Of a DNA stretch of 64,000 nt, positions 16,984 to 26,068 are shown piece after piece. The stretch is from CAJQLB01 sp041392065. Its GTDB lineage: Bacteria > Bacteroidota > Bacteroidia > Flavobacteriales > Flavobacteriaceae. Where the stretch lies: assembly GCA_041392065.1 (NCBI GenBank), contig JAWKMU010000003.1, positions 496,001 to 560,000 of the forward strand, given 5' to 3'. The position numbers and the translations under genes are program-made. The notes beneath the pieces were generated by a model that was not told the DNA's origin, did no database searches, and saw only the letters and a program-made list of their open reading frames with translations. The stretch's first letter is position 1. Each line of letters starts with the position of its first letter.

Positions 16984-17932
16984 ACTCATAATTTAAATCA
17001 CGCTTTACTTTTGAATTGTCGTAATTAGTAATACTCTGAATAGAATTTACAGAATGTCTTACCAATCGTCTGTGTTTACCTTTTAGTTTACTGCGCAGCC
17101 AATCCATTCGCCAAGCAATTTGCAACAAAAATGGAGTTGCTTTCTTTTTTGGAGGCTCTACATTTAGTGCATTAGCTATTTTAGTAAAAAAGGACTGAAA
17201 TGTTAAGTTTTCAGCAACTACAATATAGCGTTCGTTTTTTATGTTGCTTTCCATGAGCTTTATCATAATTTTGGTAACATCATCAACAGAAACATAACCT
17301 GTGGTTCCATTTGTGAAATATTTTAAACCTTTATAAATACGCTTAAAAAAACTTCCACTTCCAAAACGCCAAAAACCAGGACCAATAATGACACCTGGAT
17401 TTACTATAATAACATCAAGACCTTCTTGGCAACCTCTCCATACTTCCATTTCAGCACCATATTTTGTAATGGCATAAACGCTATGGTCTTCGTCTTTGTT
17501 CCAAGGAGATTCTTCCGTTATCAATTTATTCGATGGTTCATTACCAATAGCAGCGATAGAACTTACATAGCAAAGTTTTTCTATGTTATTTGAGATACAC
17601 AAATTAACAACATTAGCTGTTCCTTCAATGTTTATCTGTCTTAAAGAATGATAATAACTAGGATCGAAAGAAATAAAAGCAGCACAATGATACACTTGAG
17701 AAATACCTTTGAAAGCTTCAGTTAGTTTAGGAATATCTGTAATGTCACCTTCAACCCATTCAATTTTTGAAAAGAATGATTCTATGTTTTCAGTATAATA
17801 TGAAAACACATGTTTTACAGCTTCAATTTTTTCATTGCTTCTGAATAAAGCTCTAACTTTATGTCCTTTTTGAGTCAGCTTAAAAAGTAAGTGACTACCA
17901 ACAAGACCTGTTCCTCCAGTGACTAAAATCAT
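16925..17932 (-). CDS. NAD-dependent epimerase/dehydratase family protein
   Basis: A 335-residue extended SDR. The nucleotide-binding motif VTGGTGLVGSHLL is at residues 4-16, the acid motif VEGDIT near 60, the catalytic pair as YAITKYGAE near 153 (Tyr-x-x-x-Lys), and VNPGVIIGPG near 176. It resembles dihydroflavonol-4-reductase-like or sterol-dehydrogenase-like SDRs; the substrate is unknown. Its C-terminal 19 codons overlap the convergent DUF4296 gene by 59 bp, without an earlier in-frame stop. Confidence 0.87.
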   Translation of the reverse strand: MILVTGGTGLVGSHLLFKLTQKGHKVRALFRSNEKIEAVKHVFSYYTENIESFFSKIEWVEGDITDIPKLTEAFKGISQVYHCAAFISFDPSYYHSLRQINIEGTANVVNLCISNNIEKLCYVSSIAAIGNEPSNKLITEESPWNKDEDHSVYAITKYGAEMEVWRGCQEGLDVIIVNPGVIIGPGFWRFGSGSFFKRIYKGLKYFTNGTTGYVSVDDVTKIMIKLMESNIKNERYIVVAENLTFQSFFTKIANALNVEPPKKKATPFLLQIAWRMDWLRSKLKGKHRRLVRHSVNSIQSITNYDNSKVKRDLNYEFNSVDFSISSTSQYFLSDQ

Positions 17933-17977
17933 ATAACTAAATTAGTGTTTTTTCTTTTCATGCAGTACTTAAAAAAT

Positions 17978-17985
17978 TATCTTTG
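17978..17985 (+). promoter_or_regulatory. Promoter -7 element for tyrS
   Basis: TATCTTTG fits TAnnTTTG and lies 18 bp before the chosen tyrS ATG. It covers the in-frame TTG at 17983, arguing against that codon as a start. Confidence 0.6.
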
Positions 17986-18003
17986 CTCAAATTTAATGAA
18001 GTG

Positions 18004-19299
18004 ATGATTAAAAATTTTATAGAAGAACTTAAGTGGAGAGATATGATTCATGATGTGATGCCTGGAGCCGAAGAGCATTTAATGGAAACTATGCGAAGTG
18101 CTTATGTTGGTTTTGATCCTACTGCAGATTCTTTACATATAGGAAATTTAGTACCAATAATGCTTCTTGCTCATTATCAACGTTGTGGACACAAACCGTA
18201 TGCCTTGGTTGGTGGTGCTACAGGAATGATTGGTGATCCTTCTGGCAAATCGAGTGAGCGTAATTTGTTGGATGAAGCTACATTACGTCATAACCAAGAG
18301 GCTATAAAAAAGCAATTAGCTCATTTTTTAGATTTTGATGCTAATACAGAAAACAATGCTGTTTTAGTGAATAATTACGATTGGATGAAAGATTTTACTT
18401 TTCTTGATTTTATTCGTGATGTTGGTAAGCACATTACTGTAAATTACATGATGGCTAAAGACTCTGTTAAAAACAGAATTTCATCTGAATCGTCAGAAGG
18501 AATGAGCTTTACTGAGTTTACTTACCAATTGGTTCAAGGTTATGATTTTCTGCATTTATATAAAGAAAATGACTGTACTATACAAATGGGAGGAAGCGAC
18601 CAATGGGGAAATATTACTACTGGTACAGAACTAATAAGACGAATTGGTAATGGTAAAGGTTTTGCGATTACCTGTCCATTAATTACAAAATCTGATGGCT
18701 CTAAATTTGGAAAATCTGAAGGAGGTAATGTTTGGTTAGATGCAAACAGAACCTCACCTTATAAGTTTTATCAATATTGGTTAAATAGTAGTGATGAAGA
18801 TGCTGAGAAGTATATTAAAATCTTCACTTTTTTAAATAAAGAAGAAGTAGATTCTTTAATAAAAGAACATCAAGAGGCACCGCATCTAAGAATGCTTCAA
18901 AAACGCTTAGCTCAAGAAGTAACAACAATTGTACATTCGGTTGAAGATTTCGAAAATGCCGAAAAAGCTTCTAATATTCTATTTAGTAAAACCTTTAAAC
19001 AAGACATTAAAACCCTTAATGAGAAAACATTTTTAGATGTTTTTGAAGGTGTACCACAAGTTGAACTTCTTAAGGCAGATTTTGTAGAAGGATTAGATAT
19101 GATTGCAGCGCTTTCAGCTAAAACAAATTTCTTAGCCTCTAATGGAGAAGCCAGAAGAGCTTTAAAAGAAAATTCAGTGTCTGTTAATAAAGAAAAAGTA
19201 ACAGAAGATTATCAATTAACCTCAGACGACTTAATTAATGATAGATACATCATTATCAATAAAGGAAAGAAAAACACTTACATTATAAAAGTAGTATAA
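18004..19299 (+). CDS. tyrS: Tyrosine--tRNA ligase
   Basis: A 431-residue class I synthetase charging tRNA-Tyr. The HIGH motif appears as HIGN (PTADSLHIGNLVPIM), the tyrosine pocket as QLVQGYDFLHLY and QMGGSDQWGNITTG, and the second signature as KFGKSEGGN in place of KMSKS, typical of bacterial TyrRS. A C-terminal S4 RNA-binding domain (ALSAKTNFLASNGEARRALK) ends the protein. I chose ATG 18004 because a more upstream TTG falls inside the -7 promoter element. A terminator follows at once. Confidence 0.95.
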   Translation: MIKNFIEELKWRDMIHDVMPGAEEHLMETMRSAYVGFDPTADSLHIGNLVPIMLLAHYQRCGHKPYALVGGATGMIGDPSGKSSERNLLDEATLRHNQEAIKKQLAHFLDFDANTENNAVLVNNYDWMKDFTFLDFIRDVGKHITVNYMMAKDSVKNRISSESSEGMSFTEFTYQLVQGYDFLHLYKENDCTIQMGGSDQWGNITTGTELIRRIGNGKGFAITCPLITKSDGSKFGKSEGGNVWLDANRTSPYKFYQYWLNSSDEDAEKYIKIFTFLNKEEVDSLIKEHQEAPHLRMLQKRLAQEVTTIVHSVEDFENAEKASNILFSKTFKQDIKTLNEKTFLDVFEGVPQVELLKADFVEGLDMIAALSAKTNFLASNGEARRALKENSVSVNKEKVTEDYQLTSDDLINDRYIIINKGKKNTYIIKVV

Positions 19300-19302
19300 A
19301 AC

Positions 19303-19331
19303 AAAACGCCTGATGAGAATCAGGCGTTTTT
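19303..19331 (+). terminator. Terminator of tyrS
   Basis: AAAACGCCTGA/TCAGGCGTTTT, an 11-bp stem with a 6-nt loop and a T-run, just after the tyrS stop. Confidence 0.9.
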
Positions 19332-19412
19332 ACTAACCAACCAAATTTTTCTTCTATCATAGAATTATTATGATATAAATATTTGGTCGAATAATTTTGT
19401 AAAACTTACAAC

Positions 19413-20396
19413 TTAAAGCACCATTAAATTGCAACCTCTTATGTCTGAGTTATCAAAACGACCAACCACCTCAAAAGAACCATCTGAATATACTTTACCC
19501 AAATCTTGAGTAGCAATAAAAGAGCAGGAATTTATATTGGCCAAGTCAATAATGTTAATACCTCCAGTTTTACCTTGCTGTTGTATGGTTAAGGCATCTT
19601 CTGTATCTCGAGTTAAAACCTTCATCCAACTTGGGCATTTAAAAATACCATTGCCATTTGAATACGCTTGACTTAAAAGTTCTGTCATACCATATTCACT
19701 ATAGATGTTTTTTACACCAAATCCTTGTTTTAAAATATGATGAAGCTCTGCTCTAACTAATTCTTTTCGTCGCCCTTTCATACCACCTGTTTCCATGATT
19801 ATAGTGTTTTGTAAGTTGAATTGGTAACGTTCAACCAAGTCTAATAAAGCAAAAGACACACCAATAAGTAATACGTTTTTATTGCTTTTGTCTAGCTCAA
19901 TTAATGTTTCAGATAGAGTTTTAAAATCATCCAAATAAAAACCGCTTTCAGGATGGTTGCTTTGTGTAATCATATCATTAACCATATAAATCAATGAGGA
20001 ACCTTCACGTTCTAAATAAGAAGGCAAAAGTGCTAAGATTACATAATCTTTAATATTACCATAAAATGAATGGAAGCCTTTTCTAAAACTTTGTTTATAA
20101 ATTTCGAGGTCTGTCACATAATGCTTACTTGTTACACTTCCAGTGGTTCCAGAACTTGAAAAAGTTTGTTCTATTGGGTTTTGAGAAGATAAAACTTTAT
20201 GGCTTTTAAAAAATTGGATAGGTAAAAAAGGAATTTCACTTATCTGCTGTACATCGCTTGGGTGAATGTTTAATAAATCGCAAAAGGAACGATATACTTT
20301 GTTTTGATTGAATTGATAATTAAAAATCTGGAGTGCCAATTCTTGAAAATTGGTATCATTCTTAATGTTGAATATGGAGCTTTTATTTATTTCCAA
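19413..20396 (-). CDS. LuxE/PaaK-like acyl-protein synthetase (acyltransferase)
   Basis: A 327-residue ANL-like protein of the LuxE acyl-protein synthetase family. It has the adenylate/thioester loop QTFSSSGTTGSVTSKHY (about residues 74-90 from this start), PSYLEREGSSLIYM, METGGMKGRRKEL and YSEYGMTELLSQAYS. In lux systems LuxE activates fatty acids, but no luxC, luxD or luxAB is present here. The reading frame extends to an ATG at 20447 inside the preceding gene's terminator, so I favour the TTG at 20396, giving LEINKSSIFNI as the N-terminus. It may share weak read-through transcription with the T9SS gene. Confidence 0.78.
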   Translation of the reverse strand: MEINKSSIFNIKNDTNFQELALQIFNYQFNQNKVYRSFCDLLNIHPSDVQQISEIPFLPIQFFKSHKVLSSQNPIEQTFSSSGTTGSVTSKHYVTDLEIYKQSFRKGFHSFYGNIKDYVILALLPSYLEREGSSLIYMVNDMITQSNHPESGFYLDDFKTLSETLIELDKSNKNVLLIGVSFALLDLVERYQFNLQNTIIMETGGMKGRRKELVRAELHHILKQGFGVKNIYSEYGMTELLSQAYSNGNGIFKCPSWMKVLTRDTEDALTIQQQGKTGGINIIDLANINSCSFIATQDLGKVYSDGSFEVVGRFDNSDIRGCNLMVL

Positions 20397-20431
20397 AAGG
20401 CTATATTTATCAAGACAAAAATACTTAAAAT

Positions 20432-20462
20432 AAAAAAGCGTTGCCAAGAGACAACGCTTTTT
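20432..20462 (-). terminator. Terminator of the T9SS cargo gene
   Basis: AAAAAGCGTTG/CAACGCTTTTT stem of 11 bp with an 8-nt loop, 22 bp past the stop of the minus-strand gene ending at 20484. Confidence 0.85.
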
Positions 20463-20483
20463 AAATATATTGAAAAGGTAAGC

Positions 20484-22211
20484 TTAGTTAATCACTAATT
20501 TTTTAGTAGATGTTGCTTTACCTTGAGTAATTTTCATAACGTAAACACCAGTGTTTAATGAAGACACATTAAGTTTTTCACTTGTAAGTGTTTTGCTAAT
20601 CACTTGTTTTCCTAAAATATCGTAAACAACCACTTTAATTTTTTCAGAAGAAGAGTTTGGTGATATGACGTTTACAGATCCAGTACTTGTTGGGTTAGGA
20701 TATAGTTTAAAACTTTTAGAGCTAAACTCATTAGTTGATAGAGTTGCTGATGCTACATCAGACCAAGAAGTTCCGATTCTTACCTCATCCATTACTATGC
20801 TTGGTGTTTCAGTAGCACTGTCTTGTCTAATAAGGAATTGCGAAAAAGTATTCCCAGTAGAGCCTGAAGCTTCAGTAATTTCTGCTACAGGTTGAGATCC
20901 TCCTAAAGCTGGATTGACCCAAGCGCTAACTGTATTATTGTCTATATCATAGTTAAAAACAACAAAAATTGTTTCATCTAAAGCATAATCAGTAGTAGGT
21001 GTATTAATTTGAGTTAATGTGCCACCATTACTTAGCCCAATTCTGTAAGTTGTAGCACTAGTAGGCGAAATCCATAATCTTGATTCATAGCTTCCACTAT
21101 CAGTTCTTAATACAGCAAAATATCCATCAACAGGAGAAGCATCAAATGCAGTAACTTTTAGCATGAATGAAGCATAAATAGTACCACTTGATGTAGGAGT
21201 ATAATCAACTACAGGATCAGCACCACTTCCATCAAAAGATATAGAATTACCAGTTCCATTTAAAGTTGAATAAGATAAATTACCAGCCTCTACTAAAACA
21301 TCGTCTCCAGAAAAATAATTTGTCCAAGGGTCTTGTGCAGCTAAAGCTTCAGTAGCTGTATAGTTAAAATGCTCAACGTAAGGTAATGATTGGGTCTCAA
21401 AAGTTGTAAAACTTACTGAGGCTGTTACAGGAGATGATAATGGATTGCCACTATTATCGACTAATTCCATATCAACAGTATGCGCTCCATTTGATAAACC
21501 TGTTAAACTGATTGTTGATGTGTCAAATTTATCAACAGCTCCTCCACCATCTAAAGAATACTTAATGTAACCGTCTCCAGAACCATTTGCAACATTAAAA
21601 TTCTGAACAGTAAAAGCAATATCTACATCAGGACCAGTAACATAAGCGTTAGCAGTAGGAGAATCAATACCTAAAGTAGGTGAAGCAGTTGCTTCTTGAA
21701 AAAATGAAAAATCATCCCAGTATACTACTGCACCACTATAAGTTCTAACTTCAAAATAAAAGTTATCTGCAGTAGCTGGTGCAGTTACAGTTACTGAATA
21801 CTCAGTCCAAACATTTCCATTGTTGTCTAAATAGGCATTATTTGGTCCTCTTAATTCGTTTGCATTATCTGGTAAAGTAGATGTTCCAGTTCTCCAATAG
21901 CTCCATATTCTAGCATCAGTACCATCTCCAAAACCTGGATCAACTTTATACCATAAAGAAACAGTATAAGAAGTTCCTGGTACTATCCCAGAAATAGTTT
22001 GGGCAATGTCTGTTGTCCCTCCAGTATGTTTTGCGGAATAGGTTCCAGAATGAACCTCAGTAGACTCTTGTTGTGTGCTTTCAGCTTTATCAAAACTTGT
22101 CGGAGTTGTTGCGTTGTCCCAACCTTCAAAGGTTCCATTAACCATTAATTCTTGCCCAAAGGAAGCCGAGGTTATTAATAAAGGTAAAAGTAAAAAGTAA
22201 AGTTTTTTCAT
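20484..22211 (-). CDS. T9SS type A sorting domain-containing secreted protein
   Basis: A 575-residue extracellular protein. It has a signal peptide ending ITSASFGQ and a carbohydrate-binding/jelly-roll-like domain at about residues 22-175 (VNGTFEGWDN, HSGTYSAKHTGG, YWDDFSFFQE). An Ig-like segment follows (180-270), then a LamG-like sandwich (275-490), and a type A sorting domain (from FKLYPNPTSTG, ending TKKLVIN). The sorting domain directs export by the type IX system and attachment to the surface. No catalytic domain is evident, so it may be an adhesin or a binding protein. It is monocistronic with its own promoter and terminator. Confidence 0.88.
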   Translation of the reverse strand: MKKLYFLLLPLLITSASFGQELMVNGTFEGWDNATTPTSFDKAESTQQESTEVHSGTYSAKHTGGTTDIAQTISGIVPGTSYTVSLWYKVDPGFGDGTDARIWSYWRTGTSTLPDNANELRGPNNAYLDNNGNVWTEYSVTVTAPATADNFYFEVRTYSGAVVYWDDFSFFQEATASPTLGIDSPTANAYVTGPDVDIAFTVQNFNVANGSGDGYIKYSLDGGGAVDKFDTSTISLTGLSNGAHTVDMELVDNSGNPLSSPVTASVSFTTFETQSLPYVEHFNYTATEALAAQDPWTNYFSGDDVLVEAGNLSYSTLNGTGNSISFDGSGADPVVDYTPTSSGTIYASFMLKVTAFDASPVDGYFAVLRTDSGSYESRLWISPTSATTYRIGLSNGGTLTQINTPTTDYALDETIFVVFNYDIDNNTVSAWVNPALGGSQPVAEITEASGSTGNTFSQFLIRQDSATETPSIVMDEVRIGTSWSDVASATLSTNEFSSKSFKLYPNPTSTGSVNVISPNSSSEKIKVVVYDILGKQVISKTLTSEKLNVSSLNTGVYVMKITQGKATSTKKLVIN

Positions 22212-22253
22212 ATCAAAAAATAGTTAGATAATTAAATTGTAAAATGTGAGCTT

Positions 22254-22261
22254 CAAATATA
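22254..22261 (-). promoter_or_regulatory. Promoter -7 element for the T9SS cargo gene
   Basis: On the minus strand TATATTTG (TAnnTTTG) lies 42 bp before the start at 22211, leaving a short leader. Confidence 0.5.
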
Positions 22262-22468
22262 AAAATAATTTGGCGTTAATTCTAAAATAAGAACCGTTTA
22301 ATCCCTTTTTTCACAAAAAAATAACACTAAGGCTACAATAAATGAAAATAAGACATTTGACAAGGTTACTATATTGTAAACAGGAGGTTACTTGTGTGTT
22401 ATTAATCCTTCAAGATTTATCAATATAAATCATTAGTTTTATCTTTATCACAAAATATAGATATTGAC

Positions 22469-22476
22469 TATTTTTG
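22469..22476 (+). promoter_or_regulatory. Promoter -7 element very close to the response regulator start
   Basis: TATTTTTG fits TAnnTTTG and ends only 4 bp before the ATG at 22481. If used, the transcript would have almost no leader. Confidence 0.45.
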
Positions 22477-22480
22477 AAAT

Positions 22481-23167
22481 ATGAAAAAAAGTGATATTAA
22501 AATATTATTGGTAGATGACGAGCCAGATATTTTAGAAATCGTTGGTTATAACCTTTCGGCAGAAGGCTACAATGTAGTCACTGCAAAAAATGGAGCTGAA
22601 GGCGTTAAAAAAGCCAAAAAAGAAAAACCTCAACTCATTATTTTAGATGTAATGATGCCAGAGATGGATGGTATTGAAGCTTGTGAGCGTATTAGAAAAG
22701 TACCAGAGCTTAGTGATACTATTATTACTTTTTTAACAGCCAGAGGCGAAGACTATTCTCAAGTTGCTGGGTTTGAAGCAGGAGCAGATGATTACATTAC
22801 TAAGCCAATAAAACCAAAAGTTTTGGTAAGCAAGGTAAAAGCATTACTTAGGCGATACAAAGATGTTGAAGAATTAACCTCAGAAGTATTAAATATTGGA
22901 AACCTAACCATTGATAGAGAAGCTTATAAAATTATTTTAAAGGGCAAAGAGATTGTTTTACCTAGAAAAGAATTTGAACTCTTATCTTTGTTAACATCAA
23001 AACCTGGAAAAGTTTTTAAACGAGAGGAAATTCTTGATAAAGTTTGGGGAAATGAAGTCATAGTTGGTGGTAGAACCATAGATGTGCACATTAGAAAACT
23101 TCGCGAAAAAATTGGTGATAAATCGTTTAAAACCGTTAAAGGTGTTGGTTATAAGTTTGTAAATTAA
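22481..23167 (+). CDS. OmpR/PhoB family response regulator
   Basis: A 228-residue two-domain regulator. The receiver domain (about 5-120) has the acidic pocket LLVDDEPD, the phospho-acceptor in IILDVMMPEMDG, the switch Thr in FLTARGE and Lys in DYITKPIKP. The C-terminal winged helix (about 130-228) has the OmpR pattern LPRKEFELLSLL, VWGNEVIVGGRTIDVHIRKLREK and VKGVGYKF. It shares the TAATG junction with the downstream kinase, its likely partner. It resembles the PhoB/RprY group; the stimulus is unknown. Confidence 0.93.
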   Translation: MKKSDIKILLVDDEPDILEIVGYNLSAEGYNVVTAKNGAEGVKKAKKEKPQLIILDVMMPEMDGIEACERIRKVPELSDTIITFLTARGEDYSQVAGFEAGADDYITKPIKPKVLVSKVKALLRRYKDVEELTSEVLNIGNLTIDREAYKIILKGKEIVLPRKEFELLSLLTSKPGKVFKREEILDKVWGNEVIVGGRTIDVHIRKLREKIGDKSFKTVKGVGYKFVN

Positions 23168-24210
23168 TGCCTAAAAACTTTAAAAAATCGTATAAATTTG
23201 CGTTTAAGTCTTCATTACTTGTAACGCTTTTAATGACACTCATTACGAGTGTTTTTTTGTACTTGGTTTCAGACCTAAATATTATTTTCATACTCATTTT
23301 TGCCATTTTATCTTTTATTGGCTCATTCTTGATTATTCAATATCGAGTAGAAAAATTTATATATAAACGTGTAAAAAAAATATATGACGATTTAACTCTA
23401 CTGGAATCTACATCATTAAGTAAAAGCCAAATTACAACAGATATGGCAACACTTACAGAAGAAATTGATAAGTATGCCAAAGACAAAAAAGTCGAAATAG
23501 AAACCCTTAAAATTAGAGAACAGTACAGAAAAGAGTTCATAGGTAATGTATCGCATGAACTAAAAACTCCGCTTTTTACAGTTCAAGGTTATATTTCTAC
23601 ATTGCTAGATGGTGCATATAAAGACAAAAAACTTTTTCTCAAATACTTAGAAAGAGCCGATAAAGGTGTAGAAAGGCTCACCTTTATTATCAAGGACTTG
23701 GACATGATTACCAAACTAGAAACAGGCGACTTAACATTAAAAATCGAAAAATTCGATATTGTTGAACTCATTGAAAATGTATTCGATTTGCTTGAAATGA
23801 AGGCCGCTAAGAAGAAGATAACACTCATGTTCGATTTGGATTATAATGAACCCATTATGGTTAATGCAGATAAAGAGCGTATTCAGCAAGTGCTAACAAA
23901 TTTGGTTGTTAACTCTATAAAATATGGAGAGCAAAATGGCACAACCGAAGTGAGTATTGAAAACTTAATAAAAAACAAGGTTATTGTTAGGGTCACAGAT
24001 AATGGAGAAGGTATAGAAGCCGAACATTTACCACGATTATTTGAGCGTTTTTATAGAGTAGATAAGAGTGGTTCTCGTAAAGAAGGAGGTTCTGGGTTGG
24101 GGCTTGCCATTGTTAAGCACATTATTGAAGCTCATCACGAAAAAATGTATATTGAGAGTGAGTTTGGTGTTGGTAGTGAATTTTCATTTACTCTCGAAAA
24201 GGCTAAATAA
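23167..24210 (+). CDS. PhoR-like sensor histidine kinase
   Basis: A 347-residue membrane kinase with two TM helices near the N-terminus (about 17-35 and 38-58), a short linker without a large sensor domain, then HisKA with the phospho-acceptor in GNVSHELKTPL (about residue 128) and HATPase_c with LVVNSIKYG, VTDNGEGIEAEHLPRLFERFYRVD and GSGLGLAIVKH. With no periplasmic domain, sensing must involve the membrane or a partner. It partners the regulator at 22481; its last 27 bases overlap the convergent glycosyltransferase. Confidence 0.93.
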   Translation: MPKNFKKSYKFAFKSSLLVTLLMTLITSVFLYLVSDLNIIFILIFAILSFIGSFLIIQYRVEKFIYKRVKKIYDDLTLLESTSLSKSQITTDMATLTEEIDKYAKDKKVEIETLKIREQYRKEFIGNVSHELKTPLFTVQGYISTLLDGAYKDKKLFLKYLERADKGVERLTFIIKDLDMITKLETGDLTLKIEKFDIVELIENVFDLLEMKAAKKKITLMFDLDYNEPIMVNADKERIQQVLTNLVVNSIKYGEQNGTTEVSIENLIKNKVIVRVTDNGEGIEAEHLPRLFERFYRVDKSGSRKEGGSGLGLAIVKHIIEAHHEKMYIESEFGVGSEFSFTLEKAK

Positions 24211-25245
24211 GTCTTTAAAGTTGTTTTCATTTTTTTCATTCAAAAAGCCTTTGTACTGTTTTACTTCATTTAATTTTTCAATAGTAAATTCATCTTGAAA
24301 ACAAAAAGGAGCAATTAAATCTTGTTTAAGTTTTTTAGCCAAGTACACTTGTTCGTATTGCCCAGGAGTTGGTATAAAAAAACACTTTTTACTTAACTTA
24401 TACAAGTCCATAATGGTTGTGTAACCAGACCTTGAAAGGATTAATTGACTTTCGTTTATGGTTTTTTCCAATTCTGTTGAAGTCATATAGTTGTAAATCG
24501 TCATATTACCATCAACCTTTACTATTTGCTCAGATTCTACGTTTCCATTAACAAAAATGACCTTTCCATTATATTTTTTAAGTTCAATTAAAAGTCTTTC
24601 TTCTAGTATTGATCGTTGAGGTTCTGGACCAGACAATAAAACCATCAAATTATATTTTAAATCTGTGGTTGTTTTACTGAAGCGACTTAGAGGACCAATG
24701 TATTTTGTTGAAATGGATATTTTATTAGAGTGTCCTAAAGTACCACTCAGATTTTTATCTCCTTTAAAATCAGGAACCCAGCATTCGTCAAAACGATTTA
24801 TAAATTTTTGGTGCAATTTAGTGCTCAACCAAGTAGTATTTCCACTCAAAACATTCAGTTGATGTGTAACAATTACACAAGGCACTTCCTTGCAATACAA
24901 TCCTAACCTGTTGTCTGAAATAATACCATCAATAGTATGTGTTTTTATAAACTCTTTAATAAAGTTATTTTCATTTTTTATGGCTATTGCTATTGAAGGT
25001 ATATTAGAAATAAGTTTTAGCTTAAAATAAGTTCCTTTTTTAGAATAGTTTACATTGTAAGAAGGAAGCTCAACATTATGTAAATTAGGAAATTCTTTTC
25101 TTAAAAGAGATAATGCGTTTCCATCGCTACCAATAATAGGCTCAAAATTGTTTTTGATTAGCTCATGAATAATCGGAATACATCGTGTTGCGTGTCCTAG
25201 TCCCCAATTTAAAGGCGCAACTAAAATTCTTTTTTTCAAATTCAT
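24184..25245 (-). CDS. Glycosyltransferase family protein (MurG-like fold)
   Basis: A 353-residue GT-B type protein. The N-terminus RILVAPLNWGLGHATRCIPII is the MurG/UGT-like acceptor loop with GLGHATR, followed by IDGIISDNRLGLYCKEVPCV and the C-terminal donor half with LLSGPEPQRSILEE, LSRSGYTTIMDLYKL and PTPGQYEQVYLAKKL. These fit the family annotated as glycosyltransferase family 28 C-terminal. Donor and acceptor are unknown. It overlaps the end of the convergent kinase by 27 bp. Confidence 0.8.
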   Translation of the reverse strand: MNLKKRILVAPLNWGLGHATRCIPIIHELIKNNFEPIIGSDGNALSLLRKEFPNLHNVELPSYNVNYSKKGTYFKLKLISNIPSIAIAIKNENNFIKEFIKTHTIDGIISDNRLGLYCKEVPCVIVTHQLNVLSGNTTWLSTKLHQKFINRFDECWVPDFKGDKNLSGTLGHSNKISISTKYIGPLSRFSKTTTDLKYNLMVLLSGPEPQRSILEERLLIELKKYNGKVIFVNGNVESEQIVKVDGNMTIYNYMTSTELEKTINESQLILSRSGYTTIMDLYKLSKKCFFIPTPGQYEQVYLAKKLKQDLIAPFCFQDEFTIEKLNEVKQYKGFLNEKNENNFKDLFSLFESK

Positions 25246-25364
25246 CAGTTGTCTATTCTTGTTTTAGAACTCTGATATAATTTAAATTTTTTGGCTAATG
25301 ATTCCATTTAAAATTTTATCAGTTTCATTTCATCAAAATCAAAGATAAAGCTAATTTGTTTCCT

Positions 25365-25372
25365 TAATTTTG
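25365..25372 (+). promoter_or_regulatory. Promoter -7 element for trmB
   Basis: TAATTTTG fits TAnnTTTG. A possible TTG start at 25370 overlaps it, which supports the GTG at 25391 as the real start. Confidence 0.6.
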
Positions 25373-25390
25373 CCAAAACGTTATATTAAA

Positions 25391-26065
25391 GTGGGAAGCA
25401 AAAATAAACTTAAGCGATTTAGGGAAAACGAAACTTTTGGCAATGTGTTTCAGCCAACCAGAACAGATTTGGTTGAAAGTAACTACGAACTCAAAGGCAA
25501 TTGGAGAGAAAAAGTCTTCAACAATAACAATCCTCTAGTTTTAGAATTAGGCTGTGGAAAAGGTGAATACAGTGTTGAGTTGGCAAAAAAGTATCCAACC
25601 AAGAATTTTATAGGAATAGATATTAAAGGAGCACGTTTTTGGAGAGGTGCCAAAACTGCTATTGAAGAAAACATACAAAATGTTGCTTTTTTACGTACAC
25701 AAATAGAACTTATAGAATTTGCCTTTGCCCAAAATGAAGTTGACGAAATTTGGATAACCTTCCCAGACCCTCAAATAAAATATAAACGCACTAAACATAG
25801 AATGACTAATTCTGAGTTTTTAAAACGCTACAAAAAAATATTAAAACCTGAAGGTGTGGTTAACCTAAAAACAGATAGTGAATTTATGCATGGTTACACT
25901 TTAGGATTGCTTCATGGTGAAGGACATGAAGTGCTTTATGCCAACCACAATGTGTATAAACAAGAAGGTAGTCCAGATGAAGTCACTAGTATCCAAACCT
26001 TTTATGAAAGCCAATATTTAGAACAAAATAAACCAATTACGTATATTAGGTTCAAAATAAAATAA
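25391..26065 (+). CDS. trmB: tRNA (guanine(46)-N7)-methyltransferase
   Basis: A 224-residue SAM-dependent methyltransferase making m7G46 in tRNA. The SAM loop VLELGCGKGEYSVELAKK is near residue 49, IGIDIKGARFWRGAKTA follows, and the TrmB hallmark WITFPDPQIKYKRTKHRM is near 119, then LKTDSEFMHGY. The GTG at 25391 gives the N-terminus GSKNKLKRF, usual for flavobacterial TrmB; the TTG further upstream lies in the promoter element. It probably heads an operon with the LysE-type exporter (3-bp gap) and the alkyltransferase-like protein. Confidence 0.92.
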   Translation: MGSKNKLKRFRENETFGNVFQPTRTDLVESNYELKGNWREKVFNNNNPLVLELGCGKGEYSVELAKKYPTKNFIGIDIKGARFWRGAKTAIEENIQNVAFLRTQIELIEFAFAQNEVDEIWITFPDPQIKYKRTKHRMTNSEFLKRYKKILKPEGVVNLKTDSEFMHGYTLGLLHGEGHEVLYANHNVYKQEGSPDEVTSIQTFYESQYLEQNKPITYIRFKIK

Positions 26066-26068
26066 CCA

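Noticed and set aside
19413..20396. LuxE-like gene as evidence of bioluminescence
   Set aside because: No luxA, luxB, luxC or luxD nearby; LuxE-like proteins are widespread in non-luminous Bacteroidetes.
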